Notes: a model not told the origin generated them from the sequence alone. Positions 8,583-18,682 are shown, numbered from the stretch's first letter. The stretch: 64,000 nt of DNA from Niabella aurantiaca DSM 17617 (GCF_000374125.1 NZ_KB893625.1:778945-842944), one strand, 5' to 3'. A program made the numbers and translations.

Positions 8583-10646
8583 ATGAAGCGGATCTTATTG
8601 GCCTTTCCTCTTTTTTTTCTCTTTTTAGTTGCGGCGGCGCAGGACAGTTCCAGGGTAAAATTCTCTTATAGCCAACGTCCGGCCGGTGAAAATGAGGTCC
8701 AGCTGATCATTACCGCTCATGTAACAGATCCGGGCACAGAGCTGTTTGGTATCCAGACCGCTCAGAACAAAGATGTGTACTCCGCCATTGTTTTTGATAC
8801 GGCAGCAGCAAAATATTTAAAGGACAGTCTTTCAGAAAAAGGGAGCCTGCAGCAGCAGACCGATCCGGTGCTGAGTGTACCGGTTGCCTTTGTAAAAGAT
8901 TCCTTGCAATGGATACAAACGGTAAAGCTTGAGAAAGGAGACAGTGCGGTTGTGAAAGGAGCTGTTACCTATATGTTCAAATCAGGGGAAACATTCGCTT
9001 CTTTTGAGGAACCTTTTAAATTTTATGTAAAGAACGAGGATGTTCCGGGAACGGCATCGGTGACGACCGGTGCAAACAATAGTGACACTGCAGCAGGCGG
9101 ACAGTCACTGCTCTGGATCTTCCTGGGCGCCTTTGGCGGTGGATTGCTGGCATTGTTAACGCCCTGCGTGTATTCGATGATTCCGGTTACGGTAAGCTTT
9201 TTTACCAAACGCAGCAAAACAAAGGCAGAAGGCAGGAAGAATGCGCTGATCTATTCGGGATCGATCGTCTTTATATTCACGTTCATCGGTTTTTTGATCA
9301 CCTTGATCTGGGGGCCGGCTGCTTTGAACAATATTTCTACAAACTGGATCTTCAACCTGTTCATCTTTATTTTATTCCTGGTATTCGGGATCTCGTTCTT
9401 AGGGGCCTTTGAAATTACATTGCCGGCCTCGTGGTCAACCCGGGCCGATGCCAAAGCCAATACGTCCAGTTTCCTGGGTATCTTTTTCATGGCTCTGGTG
9501 CTGGTTATTGTTTCCTTTAGCTGTACCGGTCCCATACTTGGGTTTTTGCTGCCCATCATTTTTAAGGGCGGTTATGTGGGACCATTGGTAGGATTCTTTG
9601 GTTTTTCGCTGGCCATGTCCATTCCCTTTGCGCTCTTTGCATTTTTTCCTTCCTGGCTAAACAGTTTAAGCAAGCCGGGGGGATGGATGAATTCAATAAA
9701 GGTCACGCTCGGGTTTATGGAGCTGGCGCTTGCCCTTAAATTCCTCTCAAATGCGGATCTTGCAAAGAACTGGCGGATCCTGGACCGGGAAATTTTTATC
9801 GTATTGTGGGTAGTGATCTTCTTGCTGCTGGGGTTATACCTGCTGGGGAAACTAAAGTTCAGGCATGATGATGAGTTGCCCAAAAATGATTTCGGATTGC
9901 CGTATCTTACGGTAACCCGGCTTTCCTTTGCCATTGCGTCCTTCTTTATGGTCGTATATCTCATTCCCGGGCTGTTTGGTGCGCCGTTGAAAGGCCTGGG
10001 TACGTTTTTGCCGCCGATGGGCACCCAGGACTTTAATGCAGATGACTTGCCCTCCGGAACGGATCTGAGGGCGCTCGGCGGCCGGACCGGAAATACCGGG
10101 GATACGGCACACTACGCAGATGGATTGCCCGGGCCGGTGAAATATGCGGCCATCATGAAAAAAAATGAACCGGCTGTGGTGGTCAATAACGGGCTTGTGA
10201 CCTACTTTGATTATCGGGAGGCGCTCGAAGTGGCCCGCAGGTCAAAACGGCCGCTGATGCTGGATTTTACAGGGATCAATTGTATCAACTGCCGCAAAAT
10301 GGAAGCCCAGGTATGGAGCGACCCGGAAGTGATGAAGCTGCTGAAGGAGCAATTCGTGATTGCTTCTTTATTTGTGGATGTGCATAATGGCGTGGATATA
10401 CCCAAGGCAGAACAATATCCATCGAAGGAGCTTGGAAAAACGGTGGAAACCCTGGGAGAGCTGAATACCGATATACAACTTTCCCGTTTTGGATCCAATA
10501 CCCAGCCTTTTTATTTCTTCCTGGATGGAAAAGAAGAGCGCCTGGCGCCGGATGGGTTTCCCTACGATCCGCTTCCGGATCTGAAAGGGCGCTTTAAGAA
10601 GCATCTCGAAAAGGTAATTGCAGAATATAAAAAAAGAAACGCTTAA
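8583..10646 (+). CDS. DsbD-family protein-disulfide reductase (thiol:disulfide interchange)
   Basis: This 687-residue membrane protein moves electrons from cytoplasmic thioredoxin to periplasmic disulfide reductases, keeping apocytochrome cysteines reduced. A signal peptide (1-20) is followed by an immunoglobulin-like alpha domain (to about 155). About eight membrane helices carry the redox pair Cys195 (L-L-T-P-C-V-Y) and Cys314 (F-S-C-T-G-P). A C-terminal thioredoxin-like domain follows with C567-I-N-C570. All three DsbD modules are present, although the alpha domain shows no obvious cysteine pair of its own. The function fits the ccm genes at the left edge of the window, although the genes are not adjacent. 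A consensus promoter lies directly upstream. Confidence 0.9.
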   Translation: MKRILLAFPLFFLFLVAAAQDSSRVKFSYSQRPAGENEVQLIITAHVTDPGTELFGIQTAQNKDVYSAIVFDTAAAKYLKDSLSEKGSLQQQTDPVLSVPVAFVKDSLQWIQTVKLEKGDSAVVKGAVTYMFKSGETFASFEEPFKFYVKNEDVPGTASVTTGANNSDTAAGGQSLLWIFLGAFGGGLLALLTPCVYSMIPVTVSFFTKRSKTKAEGRKNALIYSGSIVFIFTFIGFLITLIWGPAALNNISTNWIFNLFIFILFLVFGISFLGAFEITLPASWSTRADAKANTSSFLGIFFMALVLVIVSFSCTGPILGFLLPIIFKGGYVGPLVGFFGFSLAMSIPFALFAFFPSWLNSLSKPGGWMNSIKVTLGFMELALALKFLSNADLAKNWRILDREIFIVLWVVIFLLLGLYLLGKLKFRHDDELPKNDFGLPYLTVTRLSFAIASFFMVVYLIPGLFGAPLKGLGTFLPPMGTQDFNADDLPSGTDLRALGGRTGNTGDTAHYADGLPGPVKYAAIMKKNEPAVVVNNGLVTYFDYREALEVARRSKRPLMLDFTGINCINCRKMEAQVWSDPEVMKLLKEQFVIASLFVDVHNGVDIPKAEQYPSKELGKTVETLGELNTDIQLSRFGSNTQPFYFFLDGKEERLAPDGFPYDPLPDLKGRFKKHLEKVIAEYKKRNA

Positions 10647-10655
10647 GCCCGTATT

Positions 10656-11074
10656 ATGGAGGATAAGACCACACCCGACAACGAAATGCGGTTCCACACC
10701 CGCAAATGGGTAAAACCGGAAGATCTCAACCCCAACCAGTCGCTGTTTGGCGGACGCTTGTTGCAGTGGATCGATGAAGAAGCGGCCCTGTACGCCATCA
10801 TCCAGCTGGAGAATACCCATGTTGTGACCAAGTTCATATCCGAAATTAATTTTATTGCTTCACCCCGGCAAGGCGATATCATTGAGATCGGGATCATTGC
10901 CACCAAGTTTGGGAATACTTCGCTCACCCTGCGTTGCGAGGTGCGGAATAAGATGACGCAGGAGCCCTTCTTACCGTTGACCGCATGGTGTTTGTAAACC
11001 TCGATAAGAACGGTACACCCACGCCACATGGCAAAACGGCCATTACCTTTGTGGCAGAACGATTGTTAAAATAA
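10656..11074 (+). pseudogene. Acyl-CoA thioesterase (hotdog fold), frameshifted
   Basis: The first 103 codons encode a typical hotdog acyl-CoA thioesterase, including N-P-N-Q-S-L-F-G-G and W-I-D-E-E-A-A. After a Glu codon ending at 10964 the frame runs into P-F-L-P-L-T-A-W-C-L and stops at 10997. From 10967 the next frame continues the family sequence L-L-T-V-D-R-M-V-F-V-N-L-D, with P-T-P-H-G-K-T, and stops at 11072-11074. Loss of one C from a run of four (now CCC at 10965-10967) explains this. An intact protein would have about 139 residues and hydrolyse acyl-CoA to free acid and CoA. It may be a true recent pseudogene or a homopolymer sequencing error. It starts nine bases after the dsbD-like gene. 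Confidence 0.85.
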
Positions 11075-11224
11075 GGGCTGTTTTACACCATTGCAGGGTG
11101 TTTCACCGGCAATGGATGCTTGCGTCACCCGGCAGCCGGATTTGGTGTATAGGCGCGGACCACCCTGGCCCAGGCGGGGTAAGTTCTTCAGACCGGTATC
11201 TTTTAAAGAAAACAACAGTTATGT

Positions 11225-12196
11225 ATGAAAAAAATAATCGCGATATCCGGCCTGGTCCTCCTGTTTTCCGGGGTCTACGGGCAGAAAAAGTTTTCCGGAA
11301 ATCCATTGTTCCCGGGGTGGTATGCGGATCCGGAAGGAGTGATCTTTGACAAAACCTACTGGATCTATCCCACCTATTCGGCGCCCTATGAGCGGCAGGT
11401 CTTTATGGATGCCTTTTCCTCAAAGGACCTGGTACAATGGACAAAACATGAAAAGATACTCGATACCGCAGCAGTAAAGTGGGCTCGGCGGGCACTTTGG
11501 GCACCGGCTATTATAAAGAAAGATAACCGCTATTTTCTTTTTTTCGGGGCTAACGATATTCAGAACGACCGGGAAACGGGAGGGATCGGTGTTGCCGTAG
11601 CGGCACAGCCACAGGGGCCTTTTAAGGATTATCTCGGGCATCCGCTGGTAGACCGGTTTCATAACGGTGCGCAGCCCATTGACCAGTTTGTTTTTAAAGA
11701 TAAGGACGGGGCTTATTACCTCATTTACGGAGGATGGCGGCATTGCAATATCGCCCGGTTAAAAGATGATTTTACCGGGTTTATACCGTTCCCGGACGGC
11801 GGCGTTTTTAGAGAGATCACACCCGAAAAATATGTGGAGGGACCGGTAATGTTCATCCGCAAGGGCAAATATTATTTTATGTGGTCGGAAGGAGGGTGGA
11901 CCGGCCCGGATTACAGCGTGGCCTATGCAGTGGCCGATTCACCGCTGGGGCCGTTTAAGCGCGCCGGAAAGATATTGCAACAGGATCCCAAAATAGCAAC
12001 AGGGGCCGGGCACCATTCTGTGATACAGGTGCCGGGCCGGGACGAATGGTATATTATTTATCACCGGCGGCCGCTTGCTGAAAAGGACGGCAACTCGCGG
12101 GAAACCTGTATAGAGCGTCTTTATTTTAACAGCGATGGTACCATCAGGCCCGTAGTGCTTACGAACAGCGGGGTTCCGGCAAGGCCGCTGCGCTGA
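11225..12196 (+). CDS. Secreted glycoside hydrolase family 43 (likely arabinosidase/xylosidase)
   Basis: The protein has 323 residues and an N-terminal signal peptide ending near V-Y-G-Q. It has the five-bladed beta-propeller pattern of GH43. The three expected catalytic acids are visible: Asp35 (Y-A-D-P, general base), Asp153 (P-I-D-Q, pKa modulator) and Glu205 (V-E-G-P, general acid). It probably releases arabinose or xylose residues from plant polysaccharide or oligosaccharides in the periplasm or outside the cell. It lies just before the arabinose catabolic genes on the same strand, which favours an alpha-L-arabinofuranosidase role. Substrate specificity within GH43 cannot be fixed by these motifs alone. 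Confidence 0.9.
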   Translation: MKKIIAISGLVLLFSGVYGQKKFSGNPLFPGWYADPEGVIFDKTYWIYPTYSAPYERQVFMDAFSSKDLVQWTKHEKILDTAAVKWARRALWAPAIIKKDNRYFLFFGANDIQNDRETGGIGVAVAAQPQGPFKDYLGHPLVDRFHNGAQPIDQFVFKDKDGAYYLIYGGWRHCNIARLKDDFTGFIPFPDGGVFREITPEKYVEGPVMFIRKGKYYFMWSEGGWTGPDYSVAYAVADSPLGPFKRAGKILQQDPKIATGAGHHSVIQVPGRDEWYIIYHRRPLAEKDGNSRETCIERLYFNSDGTIRPVVLTNSGVPARPLR

Positions 12197-12210
12197 TCCC
12201 GCCTCCTTTT

Positions 12211-12239
12211 TGCTTAAATGGCCCAGGCCAAATTAAGCA
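12211..12239 (+). terminator. Hairpin after the GH43 gene
   Basis: An inverted repeat (TGCTTAA...TGGCC pairing with GGCCA...TTAAGCA, two-base loop, one bulge) lies 14 bases after the GH43 stop. A run of six T follows only about 8 bases after the stem, so termination is possible but unproven. Confidence 0.4.
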
Positions 12240-12288
12240 GGGACCGTTTTTTCATTTCTCTGTATCTTACCCGCTATTATTCAGCGCA

Positions 12289-12945
12289 ATGAGATACAAA
12301 GCATTTATTTTTGATTTGAACGGGACCATCATTGACGACATGGCTTTTCATGCGGAAGCCTGGTTCAGGATCCTGAATGAGGAGTTAAACGCAGGTTTAA
12401 GCCGGGCAGTGGTAAGCAGCCATATGTACGGAAAGAACAGTGAGGTACTGGACCGGATCTTTGGCAGCAGCAAATTCACGGAGGCCGAAAAAGAAGCACT
12501 CTCCTTCCGGAAGGAGCAGATCTACCAGGAAGCCTATCTGCCGCATCTGCGGTTGGTACCGGGGCTGGACGATTTTCTAAAAAAGGCCGCATCAAAAAAC
12601 ATTCCCATGGCCATCGGTACGGCCGCTATCCCTTTTAATGTTGATTTTGTGGTAGACCGGTTGCATATCCGCCGGTATTTTCAGGCCGTGGTAACGGCCG
12701 ATGACGTTTCGAAAAGTAAACCGGACCCGGAAACCTTTCTCACCTGCGCCCGGCTGCTGGATACGGCGCCTTCGGATTGCCTGGTTTTTGAAGATGTGCC
12801 CAAAGGGGCCGAAGCGGCTGCCAATGCCGGTATGGATACGGTTATCATTACCACGGGGCACGGGCCGGAGGAATTTAAAGAGCAGCGCCGGATCTTATGC
12901 GATATACCGGATTTTACGGACCCGCGTTTGAATGACCTGTTCTGA
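12289..12945 (+). CDS. HAD-superfamily phosphatase / beta-phosphoglucomutase-like
   Basis: This 218-residue HAD hydrolase has a helical cap. The nucleophile loop reads F-D9-L-N11-G-T, so the usual second Asp of the DxD motif is Asn. Motif II is I-G-T-A, motif III is K-S-K-P-D-P, and motif IV is F-E-D-V-P-K-G-A. It would dephosphorylate a small sugar phosphate or act as a mutase in the cytoplasm. Its place between GH43 and araB suggests a housekeeping or detoxifying role in pentose metabolism. The Asn substitution could lower phosphatase activity, but similar N-type loops occur in HAD proteins of this phylum, so loss of function should not be assumed. Confidence 0.85.
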   Translation: MRYKAFIFDLNGTIIDDMAFHAEAWFRILNEELNAGLSRAVVSSHMYGKNSEVLDRIFGSSKFTEAEKEALSFRKEQIYQEAYLPHLRLVPGLDDFLKKAASKNIPMAIGTAAIPFNVDFVVDRLHIRRYFQAVVTADDVSKSKPDPETFLTCARLLDTAPSDCLVFEDVPKGAEAAANAGMDTVIITTGHGPEEFKEQRRILCDIPDFTDPRLNDLF

Positions 12946-12961
12946 AAAGCATGCGTGAAAA

Positions 12962-12986
12962 AATAATTGTAATTTTTACAATTATT
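12962..12986. promoter_or_regulatory. 25-bp perfect palindrome upstream of araB (candidate operator)
   Basis: Arms AATAATTGTAA and its reverse complement are separated by TTT. The dyad is centred about 54 bases before the araB start, in a 82-base AT-rich spacer. This is the expected position for the operator of an arabinose regulator. No regulator gene is adjacent. Confidence 0.55.
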
Positions 12987-13027
12987 GCAAATAAATTGTA
13001 TTTTTAATTTTTAAACGATCGTAGTCG

Positions 13028-14698
13028 ATGAAAGAAGCATACGTGATCGGAGTGGATTTTGGTACGGATTCGGTTCGCTCCGTTATAGTAAATGCGTTAA
13101 ACGGAAACGAGGTTGCGGCCTCGGTATTCCAGTATCCCCGTTGGAAACAGGGATTGTATTGTGTACCTTCAAAGAACCAGTTCCGGCAACATCCGCTGGA
13201 CTATATGGAAGGGCTGGAGGCCACCATTAAAGATTGTGTACAAAAAGCGGGGGCAGCCGTTGCCGCACAGGTCAAGGGGATCTCGATTGATACCACCGGC
13301 TCAACCCCGGTAGCGGTCGACAAAAAAGGCCGGCCCCTGGCCCTGTCTGCGGAGTTTGCAGACAACCCCAATGCCATGTTTGTTTTGTGGAAGGATCATA
13401 CGGCAACCGCCGAGGCGGCAGCCATCAATAAACATGCAGAACAGTTTGAGACCAATTACCTCCGGTATGTTGGAGGCATCTATTCCAGTGAGTGGTACTG
13501 GGCAAAATTATTGCGCATTTTCAGAACGGATGAAGCCGTCCGCAACCATACGGTAAGCTGGGTGGAGCATGCGGACTGGCTGCCTTTTCTGCTGACCGGC
13601 GGCGCGGAGGTGCAGCAGCTGAAACGGGGCGTTTGCACCGCGGGGCACAAGGCGCTCTGGTCCGAAGCTTTTAACGGATTTCCTCCCAATGAATTCTGGG
13701 CAACGCTGGATCCGTTGCTGGAGGGCTTTGCCGACCATCTTCCGTCCCGGACCTACGCGGCGGATGAAGCTGCAGGAACACTCTGCCCGGAGTGGGCAGA
13801 AAAACTGGGGCTGAGCACCAGTGTGGTAGTGGGCATCGGCGCCATGGATGCACATATGGGCGCTGTTGGCGGACAGATAGAGCCATATCATCTGAGTAAG
13901 GTGATGGGAACCTCTACCTGCGATATGCTGGTGGTGCCCCCGGAAGACCTGTTGGGCGATAAAACAGTTAAAGGTATCTGCGGTCAGGTTACGGGATCGG
14001 TGATCCCGGGTATGACAGGACTGGAAGCCGGGCAGAGCGCTTTTGGAGACGTATATGCCTGGTTTAAAAATGTATTGTCATGGCCCATGCAGCTGGTGAA
14101 AGAATCCAGTGTATTGACCCAGGCGCAGGCGGCAGCACTTATTGAAGAAACGGCAGCGCGGGTGATCCCGGAACTGGCTAAGGCAGCGGCGGCCCTGCCG
14201 CTGGAAGAAAAGGATGTGCATGCGGTGGACTGGCTGAATGGCCGCCGGACACCGGATGCCAACCAATTGCTGCACGGGGCATTGACCGGGCTCAGCCTGG
14301 GAAGCGATGCGCCCCGGATCTTTAAAGCGCTGGTGGAAGCCACCTGTTTTGGTGCCAAGGCTATTGTGGACCGGTTTGAGGAAGAAGGTGTTCCCATCAA
14401 AGGGCTGATCGGTGTGGGCGGGGTTGCCCGTAAATCGGCCTACATCATGCAGGTGATGGCGGATGTAATGAATATGCCGATCCGGATCCACCGGTCGGAA
14501 CAGACCTGTGCCATCGGGGCTGCCATGTTTGCCGCAACCGTTGCGAGCATTTACCCGAAGGTAGAGGCAGCCATGGAGGCCATGGGGCAGGGCTTTGACC
14601 AGGAATATTTCCCCGATCCGGCAAGGCATGCATATTATAAAGAACGAATGGAGCAATATCATAAAATAGGTGCTTTTTTAGAACACAACAACCTGTAA
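13028..14698 (+). CDS. araB: L-ribulokinase
   Basis: This 556-residue FGGY-family kinase phosphorylates L-ribulose to L-ribulose 5-phosphate. The N terminus carries the phosphate-binding G-V-D-F-G-T-D-S-V-R, the second nucleotide-binding region shows I-D-T-T-G-S-T-P, and the C-terminal half has G-G-V-A-R-K-S with the adenosine-binding loop. Length and the D-F-G-T-D-S-V-R variant match AraB rather than xylulokinase. It is the first gene of a tight araB-araD-araA run (gap of two bases to araD), preceded by a 25-bp palindrome that may control the operon. Confidence 0.96.
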   Translation: MKEAYVIGVDFGTDSVRSVIVNALNGNEVAASVFQYPRWKQGLYCVPSKNQFRQHPLDYMEGLEATIKDCVQKAGAAVAAQVKGISIDTTGSTPVAVDKKGRPLALSAEFADNPNAMFVLWKDHTATAEAAAINKHAEQFETNYLRYVGGIYSSEWYWAKLLRIFRTDEAVRNHTVSWVEHADWLPFLLTGGAEVQQLKRGVCTAGHKALWSEAFNGFPPNEFWATLDPLLEGFADHLPSRTYAADEAAGTLCPEWAEKLGLSTSVVVGIGAMDAHMGAVGGQIEPYHLSKVMGTSTCDMLVVPPEDLLGDKTVKGICGQVTGSVIPGMTGLEAGQSAFGDVYAWFKNVLSWPMQLVKESSVLTQAQAAALIEETAARVIPELAKAAAALPLEEKDVHAVDWLNGRRTPDANQLLHGALTGLSLGSDAPRIFKALVEATCFGAKAIVDRFEEEGVPIKGLIGVGGVARKSAYIMQVMADVMNMPIRIHRSEQTCAIGAAMFAATVASIYPKVEAAMEAMGQGFDQEYFPDPARHAYYKERMEQYHKIGAFLEHNNL

Positions 14699-14700
14699 CA

Positions 14701-15396
14701 ATGAAATACGAAGCGATCCGCCGGAAGGCATATAATGCCAACATGCAGCTTCCTGAACTGGGGCTGGTGCTCTTTACTTTTGGGAACGCCAGCGAAGCAG
14801 ACCGGGAAGAAGGTGTTTTTGCCATTAAGCCCAGCGGGGTGGCTTACGCCGAGCTTACACCGGAAAAGATGGTGATCGTTGACTTTGACGGAAAAATGGT
14901 GGATGGATCGCTGAATCCCAGCTCCGATACCCAAACGCACGCTGTGCTGTACAAGCACTGGGAGGGCATCGGAGGTATTGTACATACGCATTCGACCTAT
15001 GCAACAGCCTGGGCACAATCGCTGAGGGCCATTCCCATTTACGGAACCACCCATGCCGATTATAACATTGTAAACATTCCCTGTGCGCTGCCCATGGATG
15101 ATGAAATGATACAGGGCGATTATGAAGTGCAGACGGGACACCAGGTTCTGAACCATTTCAGGGAAAACGGCTTTGATTACCGGGAGGTAGAAATGATCCT
15201 GCTGGGCAATCATGCGCCCTTTACCTGGGGAAAAAATGCGGCCAAAGCCGTGCACAACAGTGCGGTACTGGAGCAGGTGGCGCAGATGGCGTACCTCACC
15301 GAGCAGATCAATCCGCAGGTATCGCTGCTGAAAAAAGCCCTGATGGATAAGCACTACCAGCGCAAGCACGGCCCGCACAGCTATTACGGACAATAA
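14701..15396 (+). CDS. araD: L-ribulose-5-phosphate 4-epimerase
   Basis: This 231-residue class II aldolase-fold enzyme converts L-ribulose 5-phosphate to D-xylulose 5-phosphate, which enters the pentose phosphate pathway. Zinc ligands are seen in V-H-T-H-S-T-Y-A-T (the two His around 97-99) and in the C-terminal G-N-H-A-P-F-T-W-G segment. The family motif S-G-V-A-Y-A-E-L near residue 45 binds substrate phosphate. It follows araB by two bases and precedes araA by 19 bases. Confidence 0.97.
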   Translation: MKYEAIRRKAYNANMQLPELGLVLFTFGNASEADREEGVFAIKPSGVAYAELTPEKMVIVDFDGKMVDGSLNPSSDTQTHAVLYKHWEGIGGIVHTHSTYATAWAQSLRAIPIYGTTHADYNIVNIPCALPMDDEMIQGDYEVQTGHQVLNHFRENGFDYREVEMILLGNHAPFTWGKNAAKAVHNSAVLEQVAQMAYLTEQINPQVSLLKKALMDKHYQRKHGPHSYYGQ

Positions 15397-15415
15397 TAAA
15401 CTATATCGAAAATAT

Positions 15416-16918
15416 ATGATCAATCTGGAGCAATTAGAATTGTGGTTTGTTACCGGGAGTCAACACCTCTACGGCGCCGATACCTTAAAGGAAGTAGCGG
15501 CACATGCACAGGAAATCGTCAATCACATCAACGGTACAACAAAAATACCGGTAAAGCTTGTCTGGAAGGATACGGTGAAAACACCGGAAGAGATCTCCTC
15601 GGTTTTTTCCGAGGCCAATTTCAGCGGGTCCTGTATCGGTGTGATTGCGTGGATGCATACTTTTTCTCCTGCAAAAATGTGGATCAACGGGCTGAAGATC
15701 TTTCATAAGCCCCTGCTGCAGTTTCATACCCAGTTTAACCGGGATATTCCCTGGAGCACGATCGACATGGACTTTATGAACACCAACCAGTCGGCACATG
15801 GCGACCGGGAATTTGGCTTTATGCTGAGCCGGATGAACAAGCACCGGAAGGTAGTGGTGGGGCACTGGAAGGACGACAGCGTTTTAGAGCGGATCGCGGC
15901 CTGGAGCCGGGCGGCCATCGGCTGGCACGACTGGCAGGGAGCACGGTTTGTACGCTTTGGCGATAATATGCGCTATGTGGCCGTGACCGATGGGGATAAA
16001 GTAGAAGCGGAATTGAAATTTGGCTACAGCGTCAATACACACGGCATCGGCGACCTGGTGGCCGTGATCAACCAGGTAGGTGTAAAAGAAACGGACGCGC
16101 TGGTACAGGAGTACCTGGATACCTATCATGTTGCCGTGCAACTGAAAAAAGACGGTGCACAATACCAATCGCTGGCAGATGCAGCGCGCATGGAACTGGG
16201 TTTAAAGCAATTTCTGGAACAGGGCAATTTTAAAGGATTTTCCGATACATTTGAAGATCTGCACGGGATGATGCAGCTGCCGGGGATCGCCGCGCAGCGC
16301 CTGATGGAGCAGGGATACGGATTTGCGGGGGAAGGCGACTGGAAAACGGCGGCGCTGGTGCGCGCAATGAAATCAATGGCGGTTGGCTTGCCCGGGGGGA
16401 ATTCCTTTATGGAAGATTATACCTATCACTTTGATCCGGATGGCCCGCTGGTGCTGGGAGCACATATGCTGGAGATCTGCTCCAGTATCGCAAACGGAAA
16501 ACCATCCTGTGAGATCCATCCGCTGGGGATCGGCGGTAAAGCAGACCCCGTCCGCCTGGTATTTGATGTAACGGGTGGTCCGGCGCTGAATGCCTCCATT
16601 ATGGATATGGGCAACCGGTTCCGCCTGCTGGTAAACGAGGTAGAGGCCGTAGCGCCAACAAAGGAGCTGCCAAAACTTCCGGTGGCCCGGGTGCTCTGGA
16701 AGCCCTACCCGGATATGAATACCGGTTGTGCCGCCTGGATCCTGGCCGGAGGCGCGCATCATACCTGCTACTCACAAAACCTTACCGTTGAGCACCTGGA
16801 AGATTTTGCCGGCATGGCGGGTATCGAATTCGTGCGGATCGGTAAAGAAACTGATCTGTATCAGTTTAAAAACGAACTGCGCTGGAGCGATGTATATTAC
16901 CAGCTCAACAAAAATTAA
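15416..16918 (+). CDS. araA: L-arabinose isomerase
   Basis: This 500-residue protein has the standard length of AraA and isomerises L-arabinose to L-ribulose with a divalent metal. The N-terminal [10 protein letters not shown] and the metal-site segments around G-N-S-F-M-E-D-Y and A-H-M-L-E-I-C provide the expected Glu/His ligands. G-A-H-H-T-C near the C terminus supplies the last His. Gene order araB-araD-araA followed by transporters is the common Bacteroidota arrangement. It has no signal peptide and is cytoplasmic. Confidence 0.97.
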   Translation: MINLEQLELWFVTGSQHLYGADTLKEVAAHAQEIVNHINGTTKIPVKLVWKDTVKTPEEISSVFSEANFSGSCIGVIAWMHTFSPAKMWINGLKIFHKPLLQFHTQFNRDIPWSTIDMDFMNTNQSAHGDREFGFMLSRMNKHRKVVVGHWKDDSVLERIAAWSRAAIGWHDWQGARFVRFGDNMRYVAVTDGDKVEAELKFGYSVNTHGIGDLVAVINQVGVKETDALVQEYLDTYHVAVQLKKDGAQYQSLADAARMELGLKQFLEQGNFKGFSDTFEDLHGMMQLPGIAAQRLMEQGYGFAGEGDWKTAALVRAMKSMAVGLPGGNSFMEDYTYHFDPDGPLVLGAHMLEICSSIANGKPSCEIHPLGIGGKADPVRLVFDVTGGPALNASIMDMGNRFRLLVNEVEAVAPTKELPKLPVARVLWKPYPDMNTGCAAWILAGGAHHTCYSQNLTVEHLEDFAGMAGIEFVRIGKETDLYQFKNELRWSDVYYQLNKN

Positions 16919-16990
16919 TTTAATCCTGGAAAACGGGGTAATTAATTATTTTAGCAAACTTTTAAAGGAACATATTAACATTGCATGCAT

Positions 16991-18682
16991 ATGAATAATG
17001 AGTTAAGAGTATCAGACTACATCGTTTTTCTGGTGTATTTCATTATTGTGGCTTCTTACGGGTATTGGGTGTACCGGAAAAAGAAACAGGCCTCCGTTTC
17101 TGCCTCACACGACTATTTCCTGGCGGAAGGTTCTTTGACCTGGTGGGCTATCGGGGCCTCCCTGATCGCTTCCAATATTTCTGCGGAGCAGTTTATTGGT
17201 ATGAGCGGAAGCGGTTTTAAGATCGGGCTTGCCATTTCTACCTATGAGTGGATGGCCGCTGCGACGCTGATCATCGTTGCCGTATTTTTTATGCCGGTGT
17301 ATCTGAAAAACAAAATATACACCATGCCGCAATTCCTGAATCAGCGGTATAACGGAACCGTGGCAATGATCATGGCGGTTTTCTGGCTGCTGCTCTATGT
17401 AGTAGTGAACCTGACCTCCATTCTATTCCTCGGAGCGCTTGCCGTAAGCACCATTTCCGGCATCAATTTTTGGATTTGTATGTCTATGCTGGCGCTTTTT
17501 GCACTGATCATTGCGCTGGGCGGTATGAAAGTGATCGGCTACACCGATGTGATCCAGGTGTTCTTCCTGATCCTGGGTGGCCTGGCTACCACTTACCTGG
17601 CATTATCGCTGGTTGCAGACCATTTTAAGCTGGATGGTGTGATGAGCGCACTGGGAACATTGAAAGCAAAAGCAGACGATCATTTTCACATGATACTAAA
17701 GAAGGATAACCCCAATTACCTGGATCTTCCGGGTCTTACAGTGCTCCTGGGGGGCATGTGGATCGTGAACCTGAATTACTGGGGATGTAACCAGTACATT
17801 ACGCAACGGGCGCTTGGTGCTGATCTGAAAACGGCCCGTTCCGGTCTGCTATTTGCAGGATTCTTAAAATTATTAATGCCCATTATTGTGGTGATCCCCG
17901 GTATTGCTGCATATATTCTGCACCAGGAAGGCGTTGTGGGCGGGGTCGATTTCCAGGCCCAGATGATTGAGCATGGGGAAATGAACCCTGACAGGGCTTA
18001 CCCGGTATTGCTGAACCTGTTGCCGGCTGGTTTAAAGGGGCTTGCTTTTGCCGCGCTTACAGCCGCCATTGTAGCGTCACTGGCTGGTAAAATAAACAGT
18101 ATCTCCACCATTTTTACGCTGGATATTTATAAAAAGCGGCTGAATACGGCGGCTACCGAAACCCAGCAGGTAAATGTAGGCCGGATCACCATCGTGGTAG
18201 CAATGATCCTAGCGATCATTATTTCGCCGTTCCTGGGTATTGATAAAAAAGGCGGGTTCCAGTTTATACAGGAGTACACCGGCTTTGTATCGCCGGGTAT
18301 TTTTGCCATGTTCCTGTTGGGATTCTTCTGGAAAAAAACGACTTCTTCCGCGGCATTGTTCGCTACGATAGGCGGTTTTATTTTTTCTGTGGCCCTCAAA
18401 TTTTTACCAGGCGTAATGGATCTTCAATTCCTGTCTTCCCTTGGTCTTTCGGTTCCCAATAGCGCCGGGGTTTATGAAATTCCCTTTCTCGACCGGATGG
18501 GGATCGTGTTTGTTTTGTGTATTGTGGGCATGTTCATCATCTCCAGGATCGACATTGCAAGGGGCGTACAGCCCAATGGTCTGGAAGTAGATACGAAAAT
18601 GTTTAAAGTAAACTCGGGTTTTCTTGTAGGAGCTTTGATCATCTGTGGTATTTTAACCGCATTGTACACCTTGTTTTACTAA
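16991..18682 (+). CDS. Sodium/sugar symporter (SSS family), copy 1
   Basis: This protein of about 563 residues has some 14 membrane helices and belongs to the sodium:solute symporter family. It starts with a short leader and a first helix, followed by F-L-A-E-G-S-L-T-W-W and the sodium-site region I-A-S-N-I-S-A-E-Q. It probably imports arabinose or a related sugar across the inner membrane using the sodium gradient. Two in-frame ATGs (16985 and 16991) are possible starts. It lies 66 bases after araA, probably in the same transcript, and is closed by a strong palindromic terminator before a second, closely similar transporter. Confidence 0.92.
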   Translation: MNNELRVSDYIVFLVYFIIVASYGYWVYRKKKQASVSASHDYFLAEGSLTWWAIGASLIASNISAEQFIGMSGSGFKIGLAISTYEWMAAATLIIVAVFFMPVYLKNKIYTMPQFLNQRYNGTVAMIMAVFWLLLYVVVNLTSILFLGALAVSTISGINFWICMSMLALFALIIALGGMKVIGYTDVIQVFFLILGGLATTYLALSLVADHFKLDGVMSALGTLKAKADDHFHMILKKDNPNYLDLPGLTVLLGGMWIVNLNYWGCNQYITQRALGADLKTARSGLLFAGFLKLLMPIIVVIPGIAAYILHQEGVVGGVDFQAQMIEHGEMNPDRAYPVLLNLLPAGLKGLAFAALTAAIVASLAGKINSISTIFTLDIYKKRLNTAATETQQVNVGRITIVVAMILAIIISPFLGIDKKGGFQFIQEYTGFVSPGIFAMFLLGFFWKKTTSSAALFATIGGFIFSVALKFLPGVMDLQFLSSLGLSVPNSAGVYEIPFLDRMGIVFVLCIVGMFIISRIDIARGVQPNGLEVDTKMFKVNSGFLVGALIICGILTALYTLFY

